Shown here one piece after another: positions 49,071-57,541 of a stretch of 64,000 nt of DNA. Numbering within the stretch: the first letter of the stretch is position 1; each line of letters opens with the position of its first letter. Origin of the DNA: Rhodovarius crocodyli. Lineage in GTDB: Bacteria > Pseudomonadota > Alphaproteobacteria > Acetobacterales > Acetobacteraceae. The stretch spans positions 62,001 to 126,000 of the forward strand of contig NZ_SACL01000006.1 in the NCBI RefSeq assembly GCF_004005855.1, given 5' to 3'. The translations under genes were made by a program, and so were the position numbers. Under the pieces are notes generated by a model. That model saw nothing but the letters and a program-made list of their open reading frames with translations. It was not told the DNA's origin and searched no databases.

Positions 49071-49856
49071 TCACACCACCGGGCTTTTACCGCCATCCAC
49101 ATTGATGGCCGTCCCGGTGATGTATCCGCCCATCTCGCTCGCCAGCAGCAGCGCCTGGGCGGCGAATTCCTCGGATTTGCCGATGCGGCCGAGCGGCACG
49201 GACTTGCCCTGCTCGGCCTTCCATTCCTCCCAGGACAGGCCCCGGTTGTCGGCGGCGTGGCGGCGCACCCACTGGTCGCTTTCGATGATGCCGACCAGCA
49301 TGGCGTTCACCAGGATGTTGTCGGGGGCGAACTCGTTCGCGAGCGCCTTGGTCAGCGCCATGCCGGCGGCGCGGCTGACGCTGGTGGGGGTGGAGGTCGC
49401 GAGCGGCGCCTTCGCCCCGATGTTCAGCACATTGATGATGCGCCCCCACTTGCGCGCCTTCATGCCCGGGATGGCGGCGCGGCACAGCCGCACGGCGGCC
49501 ATCAGCTTCAGGTTGAGGTCGTCTTCCCACAGCGCCTCGTCGATCGTCATGAACGGGCCGCGCTGGCTGGTGCCGGCGTTGTTCACCAGGATGTCGATCT
49601 GGCCCAGCGCCTTTTCGGCGGCGGCGAAGGCGGCGTTGCAGCCGTCCAGGCTGCGGATGTCGGCGGGCACCGCGGCGACCTTGGCGGCGGGGGCCACCGC
49701 GCGGATGGAGGCCGCGGCCTTCTCCAGATCCTCGGCGCCGCGTGCGACGAGCGCCACATGCCCGCCCGCCTGGGCGAAGGCCGTGGCCATGGCGAGGCCG
49801 AGCCCCTTGGAGCCGCCGGTGATGAGCGCCGCGCGGCCGTTCAACGTCAGATGCAT
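49071..49856 (-). CDS. SDR family protein lacking the Tyr-xxx-Lys motif
   Basis: Short-chain dehydrogenase fold, 261 aa. The cofactor motif TGGSKGLG (13-20), ADIRSL, VNNAG (91-95) and the closing GTAINVDGG are intact. The active-site Tyr-xxx-Lys is replaced: the aligned stretch TPTSVSRAAGMALTKALA (157-174) puts Thr158 at Tyr and Arg162 at Lys. Classical oxidoreductase chemistry is therefore doubtful, and a binding or non-redox role is possible. It is divergent from the DUF1178 gene. Confidence 0.85.
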   Translation of the reverse strand: MHLTLNGRAALITGGSKGLGLAMATAFAQAGGHVALVARGAEDLEKAAASIRAVAPAAKVAAVPADIRSLDGCNAAFAAAEKALGQIDILVNNAGTSQRGPFMTIDEALWEDDLNLKLMAAVRLCRAAIPGMKARKWGRIINVLNIGAKAPLATSTPTSVSRAAGMALTKALANEFAPDNILVNAMLVGIIESDQWVRRHAADNRGLSWEEWKAEQGKSVPLGRIGKSEEFAAQALLLASEMGGYITGTAINVDGGKSPVV

Positions 49857-49986
49857 GGATATGTCTCCTCGGGCGGCAGCCTAGGACGGCTTATCCCCAT
49901 TGCCCAAGAGGGCATGGCCCTCGATTACGCGCCGTGGCACGCTATATGTCAGACAGACGACCGCACTATGTCAGGATACCAAGGAG

Positions 49987-50466
49987 ATGATCAGTTTTTC
50001 CCTCCGCTGCGATAGCGGCCACCAGTTCGACAGCTGGTTCCGCAGCAGCGATGCCTTCGAGAGCCAGGCCAGGGCCGGGCTGGTGGAATGCCCGCATTGC
50101 GGCTCGGCCAAGGTCGAGAAGGCGCTGATGGCCCCTGCCGTGGCCAGGGTGCCCGGCGCCAAGGGCCGCCCGGATGCCGTGCCGGCACCCGCCCCGGCCG
50201 AGGCAGCCCCGGCCCCCACCAAGGCGGTGGCGCCCAAGGCCATGCCGGCCGAGCTCGTCTCACTGCTGCAGCGCATGCGCGCCGAGGTCGAGAAGAACTG
50301 CGACTACGTCGGCAACCAGTTCGCCGAGGAAGCCCGCCGCATCCACAATGGCGACGCCGATGAGCGCGGCATCTATGGCGAGGCCACCGAGGCGGAGGCC
50401 GAGGCGCTGCGCGACGAGGGCATCGAGATCGGCAACATCCCCTGGCTGCCCCGCGCGGATAGCTGA
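49987..50466 (+). CDS. DUF1178 family protein
   Basis: Small cytosolic protein of 159 aa with the DUF1178 pattern: MISFSLRCDSGHQFDSWFRS, a CPHCGS zinc-type pair near 35-40 together with Cys8, and VEKALMAPAVA. A proline/alanine-rich linker (residues 55-85) follows, then a conserved helix ending EAEALRDEGIEIGNIPWLPR. Function unknown. The start at ATG 49987 is fixed by the family N-terminus 'MI', although the AAGGAG abuts the ATG and an AGGA 10 bases away is the better ribosome site. Confidence 0.9.
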   Translation: MISFSLRCDSGHQFDSWFRSSDAFESQARAGLVECPHCGSAKVEKALMAPAVARVPGAKGRPDAVPAPAPAEAAPAPTKAVAPKAMPAELVSLLQRMRAEVEKNCDYVGNQFAEEARRIHNGDADERGIYGEATEAEAEALRDEGIEIGNIPWLPRADS

Positions 50467-50479
50467 TGGCTGATAGCCG

Positions 50480-50872
50480 ATGATCAGCCATGTCTGCCTG
50501 GGCACCGCCGACCTGGACCGCGCTGTCGCGTTCCATGACGCGGTGCTGGGCCGGATCGGGCTGGTGCGGAAGTTCCGAGAGGCCGATTGGGCCGCCTGGA
50601 AGCACCCCGACCACGACCGCCCCCTGCTGTGCGTGACGCTGCCGTTCAACGGCGCGCTGGCGGCGCCGGGCAACGGCACCATGGTGGCGTTCAACGCCCC
50701 CAGCCGGGCGGCGGTGGATGCGGCCCATGCCACCGGGTTGGCCATGGGCGGCACCTGCGAGGGCCCGCCCGGCCTGCGCCCGCACTACACCCCTGATTAT
50801 TATGGCGCCTATCTCCGCGACCCGGACGGCAACAAGCTGTGCTTCGTCTGCCGGGACGGCTCTTCCGCCTGA
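50480..50872 (+). CDS. VOC (glyoxalase/bleomycin-resistance) family protein
   Basis: Metal-binding vicinal-oxygen-chelate fold, 130 aa. It starts MISHVCLGTADLDRAVAFHD, with a first metal ligand His4. The closing strand is YYGAYLRDPDGNKLCFVCR, where the usual Glu-for-metal position is near the RDPDGNKL motif. The paired beta-alpha-beta-beta-beta modules fit the family length. Single-domain members include lyases and dioxygenase relatives; no substrate can be named. It follows DUF1178 after 13 bases, likely co-transcribed. Confidence 0.85.
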   Translation: MISHVCLGTADLDRAVAFHDAVLGRIGLVRKFREADWAAWKHPDHDRPLLCVTLPFNGALAAPGNGTMVAFNAPSRAAVDAAHATGLAMGGTCEGPPGLRPHYTPDYYGAYLRDPDGNKLCFVCRDGSSA

Positions 50873-50921
50873 AGCCTCCCCGGGCCTATGCTGGCCGACC
50901 GATTATTGGGGAGACGCGACA

Positions 50922-51536
50922 ATGAACGCGACTGACATCAAGGCCGCACGGGCCGCCAAGGTTTCCGCCACCGTCGAGCGCATCCGCGCCATCGAGGCCG
51001 CCGAGGGCGTGACCCCCGCCAGCCTGTCCAAGTTCCGCGAGGAGCTGATGGCGCTCGCCGCCCAGGAGCACCTGTTCCCCGCCGGCGAGTTCCCGCCCCC
51101 CGCGAACGGCGAGAAGGGCAGCAACCGCTATCTGATGCAGATGGATGAGGGCGGCACCTTCGCGCTGTACCTGAACGCCCTGAACCCCGGCAACGAGACC
51201 AAGCCGCACGACCACACCACCTGGGCCGTCGTCGTGGCCGTGGACGGGCAGGAGCTGAACAAGGTCTATCGCCGCACCGATGACGGCACCGACCCTGAGC
51301 GCTGCGCCCTGGTGGTGGACCATGAGGTGATGGTGGAGCCCGGCCGCGGCATCGCCTTCATGCCGGATGCCATCCACTCCATCCACACCACGGGCGCCGT
51401 GCCGACCCGCCACCTGCACATGTACGGCCTGTCGCTGGAGCAGCTGGACGGCCGCAAGGCCTATATGGCCGATACGGGCGAGATCGTGCCCTACAACAAG
51501 AACTTCATGAAGGCGACGCAGCAGGCCAAGGCGTGA
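50922..51536 (+). CDS. Cysteine dioxygenase-like cupin protein
   Basis: Thiol dioxygenase-type cupin of 204 aa. The first cupin motif is KPHDHTTWAVVVAVDGQEL with His96 and His98. The second has SIHTTGAVPTRHLHMYG with His155, His164 and His166. Such enzymes use Fe(II) and O2 to turn cysteine or 3-mercaptopropionate into the sulfinate. Start at ATG 50922, 7 bases after GGGGAGA. The stop overlaps the GTG start of a multi-rhodanese gene, so a shared role in sulfur oxidation is plausible. Substrate is unproven. Confidence 0.82.
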   Translation: MNATDIKAARAAKVSATVERIRAIEAAEGVTPASLSKFREELMALAAQEHLFPAGEFPPPANGEKGSNRYLMQMDEGGTFALYLNALNPGNETKPHDHTTWAVVVAVDGQELNKVYRRTDDGTDPERCALVVDHEVMVEPGRGIAFMPDAIHSIHTTGAVPTRHLHMYGLSLEQLDGRKAYMADTGEIVPYNKNFMKATQQAKA

Positions 51537-53086
51537 TGCAGGTCTCCCCGGCCACGCTCAAGGCGTGGATCGGGGACGGTGACGAACTCGCCATCCTCGA
51601 CGCGCGCGAGGAAGGTGAGTTCGGCCGTTCCCACCTGTTCTGGGCCATCCCCTGCCCGTTGTCGCAGAAGGAGCTGCGCGCGCCCAACCTGGTGCCGCGC
51701 AAGGCCACCCGCATCGTCTGCACCGATGGCGGCGAAGGCTATGCCGCCACCCTGGCGCATTGGCTGACAGGCCAGGGCTACAGCGATGTGCATGTGCTGG
51801 AAGGCGGCGCACCGGGCTGGAAGGCCGCGGGCCATGTCCTGTTCTCCGGCGTGAACGTGCCCTCCAAGGCCTTCGGCGAATGGGCCGAGCACCATTACGG
51901 CACCGAGAGCCTGGACCCGCCCGAGCTGAAGGCGCTGATGGATTCCGGCAAGCCCATGGTGATCCTGGACAGCCGGCCGCTCGACGAATACCGCCGCATG
52001 TCGATCCCCGGCGCCATCAGCGTGCCGGGCGGCGAGCTGGTCTACCGCATCGGCGAATTCGCGCCCGATGCCGACACCACCATCGTGATCAACTGCGCCG
52101 GCCGCACCCGCAGCATCATGGGGGCCGAAAGCCTGCGCCGCGCGGGCGTGCCCAACCGCATCGTGGCGCTGCGCAACGGCACCATGGGGTGGGAGCTGGC
52201 GGGCTTCACCTGCGATCGCGGCAAGACCCGCAGCTACACGCCCGGCACGCCGCCCGGGGCGGCGCTCGCCCTGGAACGCGCCGGCAATTTCGCGCGTGAG
52301 ACGGGGGTGAAGACCATCGACGCCGCCGGGCTGGCCGCCCTGCGGGCCGATGCGTCCCGCACCACCTATTGCCTGGATGTGCGCGCGCCGGCCGAATACC
52401 AGGCGGGCCATCTGCCGGGCTTCCGCCATGCGCCGGGCGGCCAGCTGGTCCAGGCGACCGACCAGTGGGTGGCGGTGCGCCGCGCCCGCATCGTGCTGAC
52501 GGATCTGGGCGACGGCGCCCGCGCCCGCATGTCGGCCGCCTGGCTTCGGCTGCTGGGCGGGTGGGAGGTGTTCGTGCTGGAAGGCGCGGCCGCCCCCCTG
52601 GAAACCGGCCCCGAGCCCGCCCCCGCCGTGCCGCCCGCCCCCACCATCTCGGTGGCGGAGCTGGCGGCGCGCCCCGGCGCCCATGTGATCGACCTCGCCC
52701 GCAGCATCGACTTCCGGGACGGCCATATCCCGGGTGCCGAATGGGGTGTGCGCACGCGGCTCTCGGCCCCGCCGGCCGGCGTGCCGCTGGTCGTCGTGAC
52801 CGCCCCGCGTGAGGCGCTGGCCCACCTCGCCGCCGCCGACCTGGCGGCGTTGACCTCGGCGCCGGTGCGGGTGCTGGAGGGCGGGACCGCGGCCTGGGCC
52901 GCCGCCGGCCACCGGCTGGAGGCCGATCGCCAGGTGCCGGCGGATGCCGCCTGCATCGACTTCTACCTGCGCCCCTATGACCGGAACACCGGCATCGAGG
53001 AAGCGATGCGCGAATACCTCTCCTGGGAGATCGACCTGGTGCATGAGGTGGAGCGCGACGGCGATGCAGGCTTCGGCCGGCTTTAG
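51533..53086 (+). CDS. Rhodanese-related sulfurtransferase with four rhodanese domains
   Basis: 517-aa cytosolic protein made of four rhodanese-like domains in tandem. Domain 1 (about 1-105) has a cysteine at the active loop (VCTDGGEGYA, Cys63). Domain 2 (about 125-225) has the clearest loop, NCAGRTRS with Cys188. Domain 3 (about 260-345) reads VLTDLGDGAR and domain 4 (about 370-465) reads VVVTAPREA, both without cysteine. Two domains can therefore carry a persulfide and two are probably structural. It overlaps the cysteine dioxygenase-like gene by 4 bases. It may process the sulfur product of that enzyme (sulfite to thiosulfate); this is inference. Confidence 0.88.
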   Translation: MMQVSPATLKAWIGDGDELAILDAREEGEFGRSHLFWAIPCPLSQKELRAPNLVPRKATRIVCTDGGEGYAATLAHWLTGQGYSDVHVLEGGAPGWKAAGHVLFSGVNVPSKAFGEWAEHHYGTESLDPPELKALMDSGKPMVILDSRPLDEYRRMSIPGAISVPGGELVYRIGEFAPDADTTIVINCAGRTRSIMGAESLRRAGVPNRIVALRNGTMGWELAGFTCDRGKTRSYTPGTPPGAALALERAGNFARETGVKTIDAAGLAALRADASRTTYCLDVRAPAEYQAGHLPGFRHAPGGQLVQATDQWVAVRRARIVLTDLGDGARARMSAAWLRLLGGWEVFVLEGAAAPLETGPEPAPAVPPAPTISVAELAARPGAHVIDLARSIDFRDGHIPGAEWGVRTRLSAPPAGVPLVVVTAPREALAHLAAADLAALTSAPVRVLEGGTAAWAAAGHRLEADRQVPADAACIDFYLRPYDRNTGIEEAMREYLSWEIDLVHEVERDGDAGFGRL

Positions 53087-53798
53087 GCGACTGCTGGGGG
53101 GGCTGCTGAATGCGGCGCTGCCCCCCCATTGCCTCACCTGTGAGGCGCCCGTGCTCGACCAGGGCACGCAATGCGCCGATTGCTTCAGGAAACTGACCTT
53201 CGCGGCGGCGCCGCTCTGCGCGCGCTGCGGCATTCCGCTGCCTCATGCCGGGATCGGGACCTGCGAGGCCTGCGACCGGCGCCCGCCGCTGTTCGACCGC
53301 GCGCGCGCGGCGCTCGTCTATGATGACGGCGCGCGGGCGTTGCTGCTGCCGATGAAACACGGCGACCGGACCGAGCTGGCCCTGCCCCTGGCCCGCCACA
53401 TGGCCCGTGCCGGGACGGATCTGCTGCGCGAGGCCGATCTGCTGCTGCCCGTGCCGCTGCATTGGCGGCGGCTGCTGGCGCGGCGCTACAACCAGTCCGC
53501 GCTGCTGGCGCGGCATCTCGCCCGCCTCTCGGGCAAGCCCTGCATCCCGGACGCCCTGCGCCGCGCGCGGCACACCCGCCCGCTCGGGGAATTGGGCGCC
53601 GTGGCGCGGCGCGCTGAGCTGGAGGGCGCGATCCGCCTGGCGCCGCGCCATGCCGCGCAGGTGGCCGGGCGGCGGGTGCTGCTGGTGGATGACGTGCTGA
53701 CCTCGGGCGCGACGGCCGAGGCCTGCGCGCTGGCGCTGCGGGGCGCGGGCGCGGCGCAGGTGAATGTGCTGGCCGCGGCGCGGGTTCCCCTGCTCTAG
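53064..53798 (+). CDS. comF: ComF family phosphoribosyltransferase-like protein
   Basis: Protein of 244 aa. An N-terminal zinc-ribbon has four CxxC-like pairs (CLTC, CADC, CARC, CEAC). The phosphoribosyltransferase fold follows, with the PRPP-site motif VLLVDDVLTSGAT near residue 210. It is linked to DNA uptake in competent bacteria, but most proteobacterial homologues have no proven role. Start at ATG 53064, inside the rhodanese gene (23-base overlap); the longer open frame upstream is its shadow. The stop shares CTAG with the convergent hldE stop. Confidence 0.9.
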   Translation: MQASAGFRRLLGGLLNAALPPHCLTCEAPVLDQGTQCADCFRKLTFAAAPLCARCGIPLPHAGIGTCEACDRRPPLFDRARAALVYDDGARALLLPMKHGDRTELALPLARHMARAGTDLLREADLLLPVPLHWRRLLARRYNQSALLARHLARLSGKPCIPDALRRARHTRPLGELGAVARRAELEGAIRLAPRHAAQVAGRRVLLVDDVLTSGATAEACALALRGAGAAQVNVLAAARVPLL

Positions 53799-55207
53799 CT
53801 TTTCGCCTTCTGCACCAGCGCCGTGGTCGAGCGCCCGGGCAGCAGTTCCAGCAGCACCGTCTCACCGCCCCAGCCTGCGACCTCGGGCGCGCCCACCACC
53901 TGGTCGATGGTGTAGTCCTGCCCCTTGAACAGGCGATCGGGCCGGAGGGCCAGGATGGCCTCCAGCGGGGTGTCCTCCGCGAAGCCGATCACGGCATCCA
54001 CGGCGGACAGGGCGCCGATGACCACGGCCCGATCCTCCAGCGTGTTCAGCGGCCGGGTCGGTCCCTTGAGGCGGCTGACCGAGGCATCGTCGTTCAGCGC
54101 CACCACCAGCCGGTCGCAATGGGTGCGGGCGGCCTGCAGCATGCGGACATGGCCGGCGTGCAGCAGGTCGAAGCATCCGTTCGCGAAGCCCACCCGCAGG
54201 CCCCGCCGCTGCCATTCCTGCGTCAGCGCGCGCGCCTGGGCCCAGTTGATCAGCCCGCCGGCTGAGCCCTCCTGCCGCCGCAGCGCCAGTTCCAGCTCGG
54301 CCGCGGAGCAGGTGGCGGTGCCGAGCTTGCTGACCACGACACCGGCCGCGGCGTTCGACAGCCGCATGGCGGCCCCGAGCGGCCTGCCGGACGCCACGGC
54401 CAGCGCCAGCGTGGCGATGGCGGTATCCCCGGCGCCCGAGACGTCGAACACCTCCTGCGCCTGGGCGGGGACCGATTGCGCCGGGGCGTCGCGCGGGACC
54501 AGCATCATCCCGCGCTCACTGCGGGTGACCAGGATGGCGCCGACCCGCACCTGCGCCAGCAGGCGGCGGGCCGCGGCCTCGCACTCGGCATCCGAGGCGA
54601 CCGGCATGCCCGTGGCCTCGGCCAGTTCGCGGGCATTGGGGGTCAGGGCGTCGGCCCCGGCATAATGGCTGTAGTCGCGGCCCTTGGGGTCCACCAGGCA
54701 GGGCACGCCCGCCTGGCGCGCCATGGCGATGGCATCGGCGGCGACGCCCGGCGTCAGCACGCCCTTGCCGTAATCCGACAGAACCAGCGCGCCTGCCCCG
54801 GGCAGGACCATGCCCAGCGTCCGCAGCAGGGCCGCCCGCTCCTCCTCCGTCGCGGGCGCGGTGTTCTCGTCATCCACCCGCACCACCTGCTGCTGCGCCG
54901 CGATCACACGCAGCTTGCTGCTGGTGCGGCGGGCGGACCCGACCAGATGGGCGCAACGGCCGACAAGCGCGGTGAGTTCCTGCCCCTCGGCATCCTCGCC
55001 GATCAGGCCGATGACGGCGGCCTGGCCATCCAGCGCCAGCAGGTTGCGCCCGACATTGGCGGCGCCCCCGGGCATGCTGTCGGTGCGGCGGCGGCGCACC
55101 ACGGGCACCGGCGCCTCCGGCGAGAGGCGGCCCGCATCCCCGTAGAGGAAGCGGTCCAGCATCACGTCGCCCAGCACCACGACGCGCAAAGGGGAGAAAT
55201 CGAGCAT
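53795..55207 (-). CDS. hldE: Bifunctional heptose 7-phosphate kinase/heptose 1-phosphate adenylyltransferase
   Basis: Makes ADP-D-glycero-heptose precursors for the LPS core. The 470-aa protein has an N-terminal PfkB-type kinase (VVLGDVMLDRFLYG, MPGGAANVGRN, VFDVSGAGDTAIATLALA) up to about 310. A C-terminal cytidylyltransferase-like domain follows with GFANGCFDLLHAGHVRMLQ and FKGQDYTIDQVVG. Fused HldE is the usual form in proteobacteria. Presence implies a heptose-containing LPS. The start is at 55207. The stop overlaps comF by 4 bases. Confidence 0.96.
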   Translation of the reverse strand: MLDFSPLRVVVLGDVMLDRFLYGDAGRLSPEAPVPVVRRRRTDSMPGGAANVGRNLLALDGQAAVIGLIGEDAEGQELTALVGRCAHLVGSARRTSSKLRVIAAQQQVVRVDDENTAPATEEERAALLRTLGMVLPGAGALVLSDYGKGVLTPGVAADAIAMARQAGVPCLVDPKGRDYSHYAGADALTPNARELAEATGMPVASDAECEAAARRLLAQVRVGAILVTRSERGMMLVPRDAPAQSVPAQAQEVFDVSGAGDTAIATLALAVASGRPLGAAMRLSNAAAGVVVSKLGTATCSAAELELALRRQEGSAGGLINWAQARALTQEWQRRGLRVGFANGCFDLLHAGHVRMLQAARTHCDRLVVALNDDASVSRLKGPTRPLNTLEDRAVVIGALSAVDAVIGFAEDTPLEAILALRPDRLFKGQDYTIDQVVGAPEVAGWGGETVLLELLPGRSTTALVQKAKS

Positions 55208-55305
55208 GGCGACGCTCTAGCAGACGGGCGAAGGCCTCAAAAGCCGCCGGTCTGACAGCATGGATGCTGCCGTGCGACTGGTCTGCCGAAGGAGAGGGAA
55301 GCGAG

Positions 55306-55381
55306 TGGTGCCCGGAGCCGGAATCGAACCAGCGACACTGCGATTTTCAGTCGCATGCTCTACCAACTGAGCTATCCGGGC
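55306..55381 (-). tRNA. tRNA-Phe (anticodon GAA)
   Basis: On the minus strand a 76-base cloverleaf starts GCCCGGATAGCTCAGTTGG and ends TCCGGGCACCA, with CCA encoded. The anticodon GAA is at 55346-55348 (tRNA positions 34-36). The T-arm has GGTTCGATTCC. A short hairpin CAGCAT/ATGCTG follows at 55256-55269. Confidence 0.97.
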
Positions 55382-55562
55382 GACGGCCCGGGAAATACGG
55401 AACCCGGGCGCGGCTGTCCAGCCCCCCTCCCCCTCTTTTCACTTCCGTGAAGGCGGCGGTCGACGCGGGCGCCGGTATAATCGGCGCCCGACATGCTCTG
55501 CGTGCTTGATGCGGGGCCGCGCAGGGGCGATGTAAGCGCGGTGCAGCAACGGGCTCCGAGAC

Positions 55563-55718
55563 ATGGGCAAGCGACGCCGCAGGGAGAGGAACCGATGGGC
55601 AGCGGCCGCCACGCCGATGCTGCCCGATGTTCCGCGTCCGCTGCGCTATTCCTTGGGTTTCGGCCTGCTGACGCTCTGCCTCTGGCTGCCCGCCTTCATT
55701 GCCATGTTCCGCCGGTGA
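55563..55718 (+). CDS. Small single-span membrane protein (51 aa)
   Basis: Short gene starting MGKRRRRERNRW, with a strongly basic N-terminus. After PMLPDVPRPLRYS comes one hydrophobic segment LGFGLLTLCLWLPAFIAMF and the end RR. The positive-inside rule puts the N-terminus in the cytoplasm. It ends 10 bases before the XpaC-like gene, which makes co-expression likely. The ribosome site is weak. I do not recognise a family. Confidence 0.6.
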   Translation: MGKRRRRERNRWAAAATPMLPDVPRPLRYSLGFGLLTLCLWLPAFIAMFRR

Positions 55719-55728
55719 GGCTTCGGCC

Positions 55729-56469
55729 ATGAGCCCCTTTCTGCGCGGCTGGCGGGTCTGGACGGTGGTCGGCTTCGGCTGGCCGCTGGCGATCGACCTG
55801 CTGATCAGCCTGTTCGCGGGCCGGCCCAGCAGCCTGATCGGCAGCGCGCTCGGACTGGGCCTGCTGATGATGGCGGCGCTGACCTTCGGCCGGGGCCGCG
55901 CGGGCGATTCGCGGCGCGGCTCCATCCTGGTGGGCGCCGCCGCCGGCATCGCGGCCGGGATGGCCGCGCATCTGCACCCCATCGCCGCCGTGATGCTCGG
56001 ATTCGGCGCCTTCACCGGCGCCCGCCTGCTGACCGACGACCTTCCGGAGCAGGCTGCCCCTCCGCCCCCGCCCGCACCGGCGCCAGAGCCCGTGCGCCCC
56101 ATGCCCTCTGCCCTGCAGCAGACCGAGCAGCGCCTGGCCGATCTGCATCGCCGCGCCGTCGCCCTGCCGCAGGGAGAGGGGCTGGACGACGCGGTGCTGG
56201 GCCTGTCGGAGCTGCTGATGGTCATTGCACGCAGGCCCGATTCGGCCGATGAAGCCCGTCGATTCCTGAATATGCATATGGATGGGCTGGAACGCATGGC
56301 AGAGCGGCTGGAGGCCGGCGCCGAACCCCCGGAACGCATGGCCCCGCTGCTGGCCGATATCGCGGCCACCGCGCGCGACTGGCGCATCCGCCTGCGTGCG
56401 CGGGAGACGGAGGCGCTGGACATCCAGGTGAAGGTCATGAGCGACCGCCTGAAGGAAGACCGGTCATGA
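55729..56469 (+). CDS. Membrane protein, XpaC-like (5-bromo-4-chloroindolyl phosphate hydrolysis family)
   Basis: Protein of 246 aa. Residues 8-35 and about 60-95 are hydrophobic (VGFGWPLAIDLLISLFAG, ILVGAAAGIAAGMAAHL). A PPPPPAPAPEPV linker follows, then a helical soluble domain (AVLGLSELLMVIARRPDSAD, MDGLERMAERLEAG) like XpaC. Start chosen at ATG 55729; an open frame upstream is weaker. It overlaps the TelA-like gene by 4 bases, the classic xpaC-telA pairing. Role probably in envelope stress or resistance; the indolyl-phosphate name is historical. Confidence 0.75.
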   Translation: MSPFLRGWRVWTVVGFGWPLAIDLLISLFAGRPSSLIGSALGLGLLMMAALTFGRGRAGDSRRGSILVGAAAGIAAGMAAHLHPIAAVMLGFGAFTGARLLTDDLPEQAAPPPPPAPAPEPVRPMPSALQQTEQRLADLHRRAVALPQGEGLDDAVLGLSELLMVIARRPDSADEARRFLNMHMDGLERMAERLEAGAEPPERMAPLLADIAATARDWRIRLRARETEALDIQVKVMSDRLKEDRS

Positions 56470-57524
56470 GCGAGATCCAGCCCGACCCCACGCGTGAGGC
56501 CGCCATCGCCGAACTCGCCGACCAGATCGACCTGGCCGAGCCCGCCACCATCCTGCGCTTCGGCGCGGCCACCCAGGCGCGCGCGCAGGACGCCGCCAAT
56601 GCCATGCTGGAGGGCGCGAAGAACGCCGAGACGGGCGAGGCCGGGCAGAGCCTGAATGCCATGCTCGGCGCCCTGCGCGGCTTCGACGTGACGAAGCTGA
56701 ACGACCGGCCCGGCATCTTCGCGCGGCTGTTCGGCCGCGCGCAGAATGAGGTCGCCTCCATCGTCATGCGCTATGAGACCGTGCGCGGGCAGATCGAGAG
56801 CATCGGGGACCGGCTGGACCGCCACCGCACCCGCCTGCTGGAGGATGTGGAGCGGCTGGACCGCCTCTATGGCGCGACGCTCGAATGGTTCCACGGCCTC
56901 GCGGACCACATCGCTGCCGGGGAACTGGCCCTCAAGCGCGCCGATTCGCAGACCATCCCCGCGTTGGAGGCAGCGGCCGCGGGCGCTGACCCGATGGCCC
57001 CCCAGAAGCTGCGCGATGCCCGCGCCGCGCGCGACGAGCTGGAACGCCGGGTGCATGACCTGCGCCTAACCCGGCAGGTGGCGATGCAGTCCCTGCCCTC
57101 GATCCGGCTGATCCAGGAGAACGACAAGGCGCTGTCGGCCCGGATCCAGTCGGTGCTGGCCAATACCGTGCCGCTGTGGCGCCAGCAGCTGGCCCAGGCC
57201 CTGGCCATCCATCGCATGAAGGAGGCAGGCGCCGCGGTGAAGGCCGCGACCGACCTGACCAACCAGCTGCTGACCGCCAATGCCGAGACCCTGCGCCAGG
57301 GCAATGCCGAGGCACGGGCCGAACTTGAACGCGGGGTGTTCGACATGGAAGCCGTGAAGCGCGCGAACGCCGCGCTGGTCGGCACCATCGAGGACAGCCT
57401 GCGCATCGCCGAGGAGGGCCGCACCACGCGCGGCCGGGCGGTGGAGGAACTTGCGATGTGCGAAGCCGAGATCCGCCGTGCCCTGACGGCGGCCAAGGCC
57501 CGCACGGAGCCGGGACATCAGTAA
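56466..57524 (+). CDS. Toxic anion resistance protein (TelA family)
   Basis: Cytosolic, nearly all-helical protein of 352 aa. TelA landmarks are the region MLGALRGFDVTKLNDRPGIF and LFGRAQNEVASIVMRYETVRG, then the long coiled-coil ERLDRLYGATLEWFHGLAD-like stretch and QSLPSIRLIQENDKALSARI. TelA was first linked to tellurite resistance and later to envelope stress. It pairs with the XpaC-like membrane protein upstream through a 4-base overlap. Biochemical activity unknown. Confidence 0.9.
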   Translation: MSEIQPDPTREAAIAELADQIDLAEPATILRFGAATQARAQDAANAMLEGAKNAETGEAGQSLNAMLGALRGFDVTKLNDRPGIFARLFGRAQNEVASIVMRYETVRGQIESIGDRLDRHRTRLLEDVERLDRLYGATLEWFHGLADHIAAGELALKRADSQTIPALEAAAAGADPMAPQKLRDARAARDELERRVHDLRLTRQVAMQSLPSIRLIQENDKALSARIQSVLANTVPLWRQQLAQALAIHRMKEAGAAVKAATDLTNQLLTANAETLRQGNAEARAELERGVFDMEAVKRANAALVGTIEDSLRIAEEGRTTRGRAVEELAMCEAEIRRALTAAKARTEPGHQ

Positions 57525-57541
57525 CCAGCAAGGAACGTACC

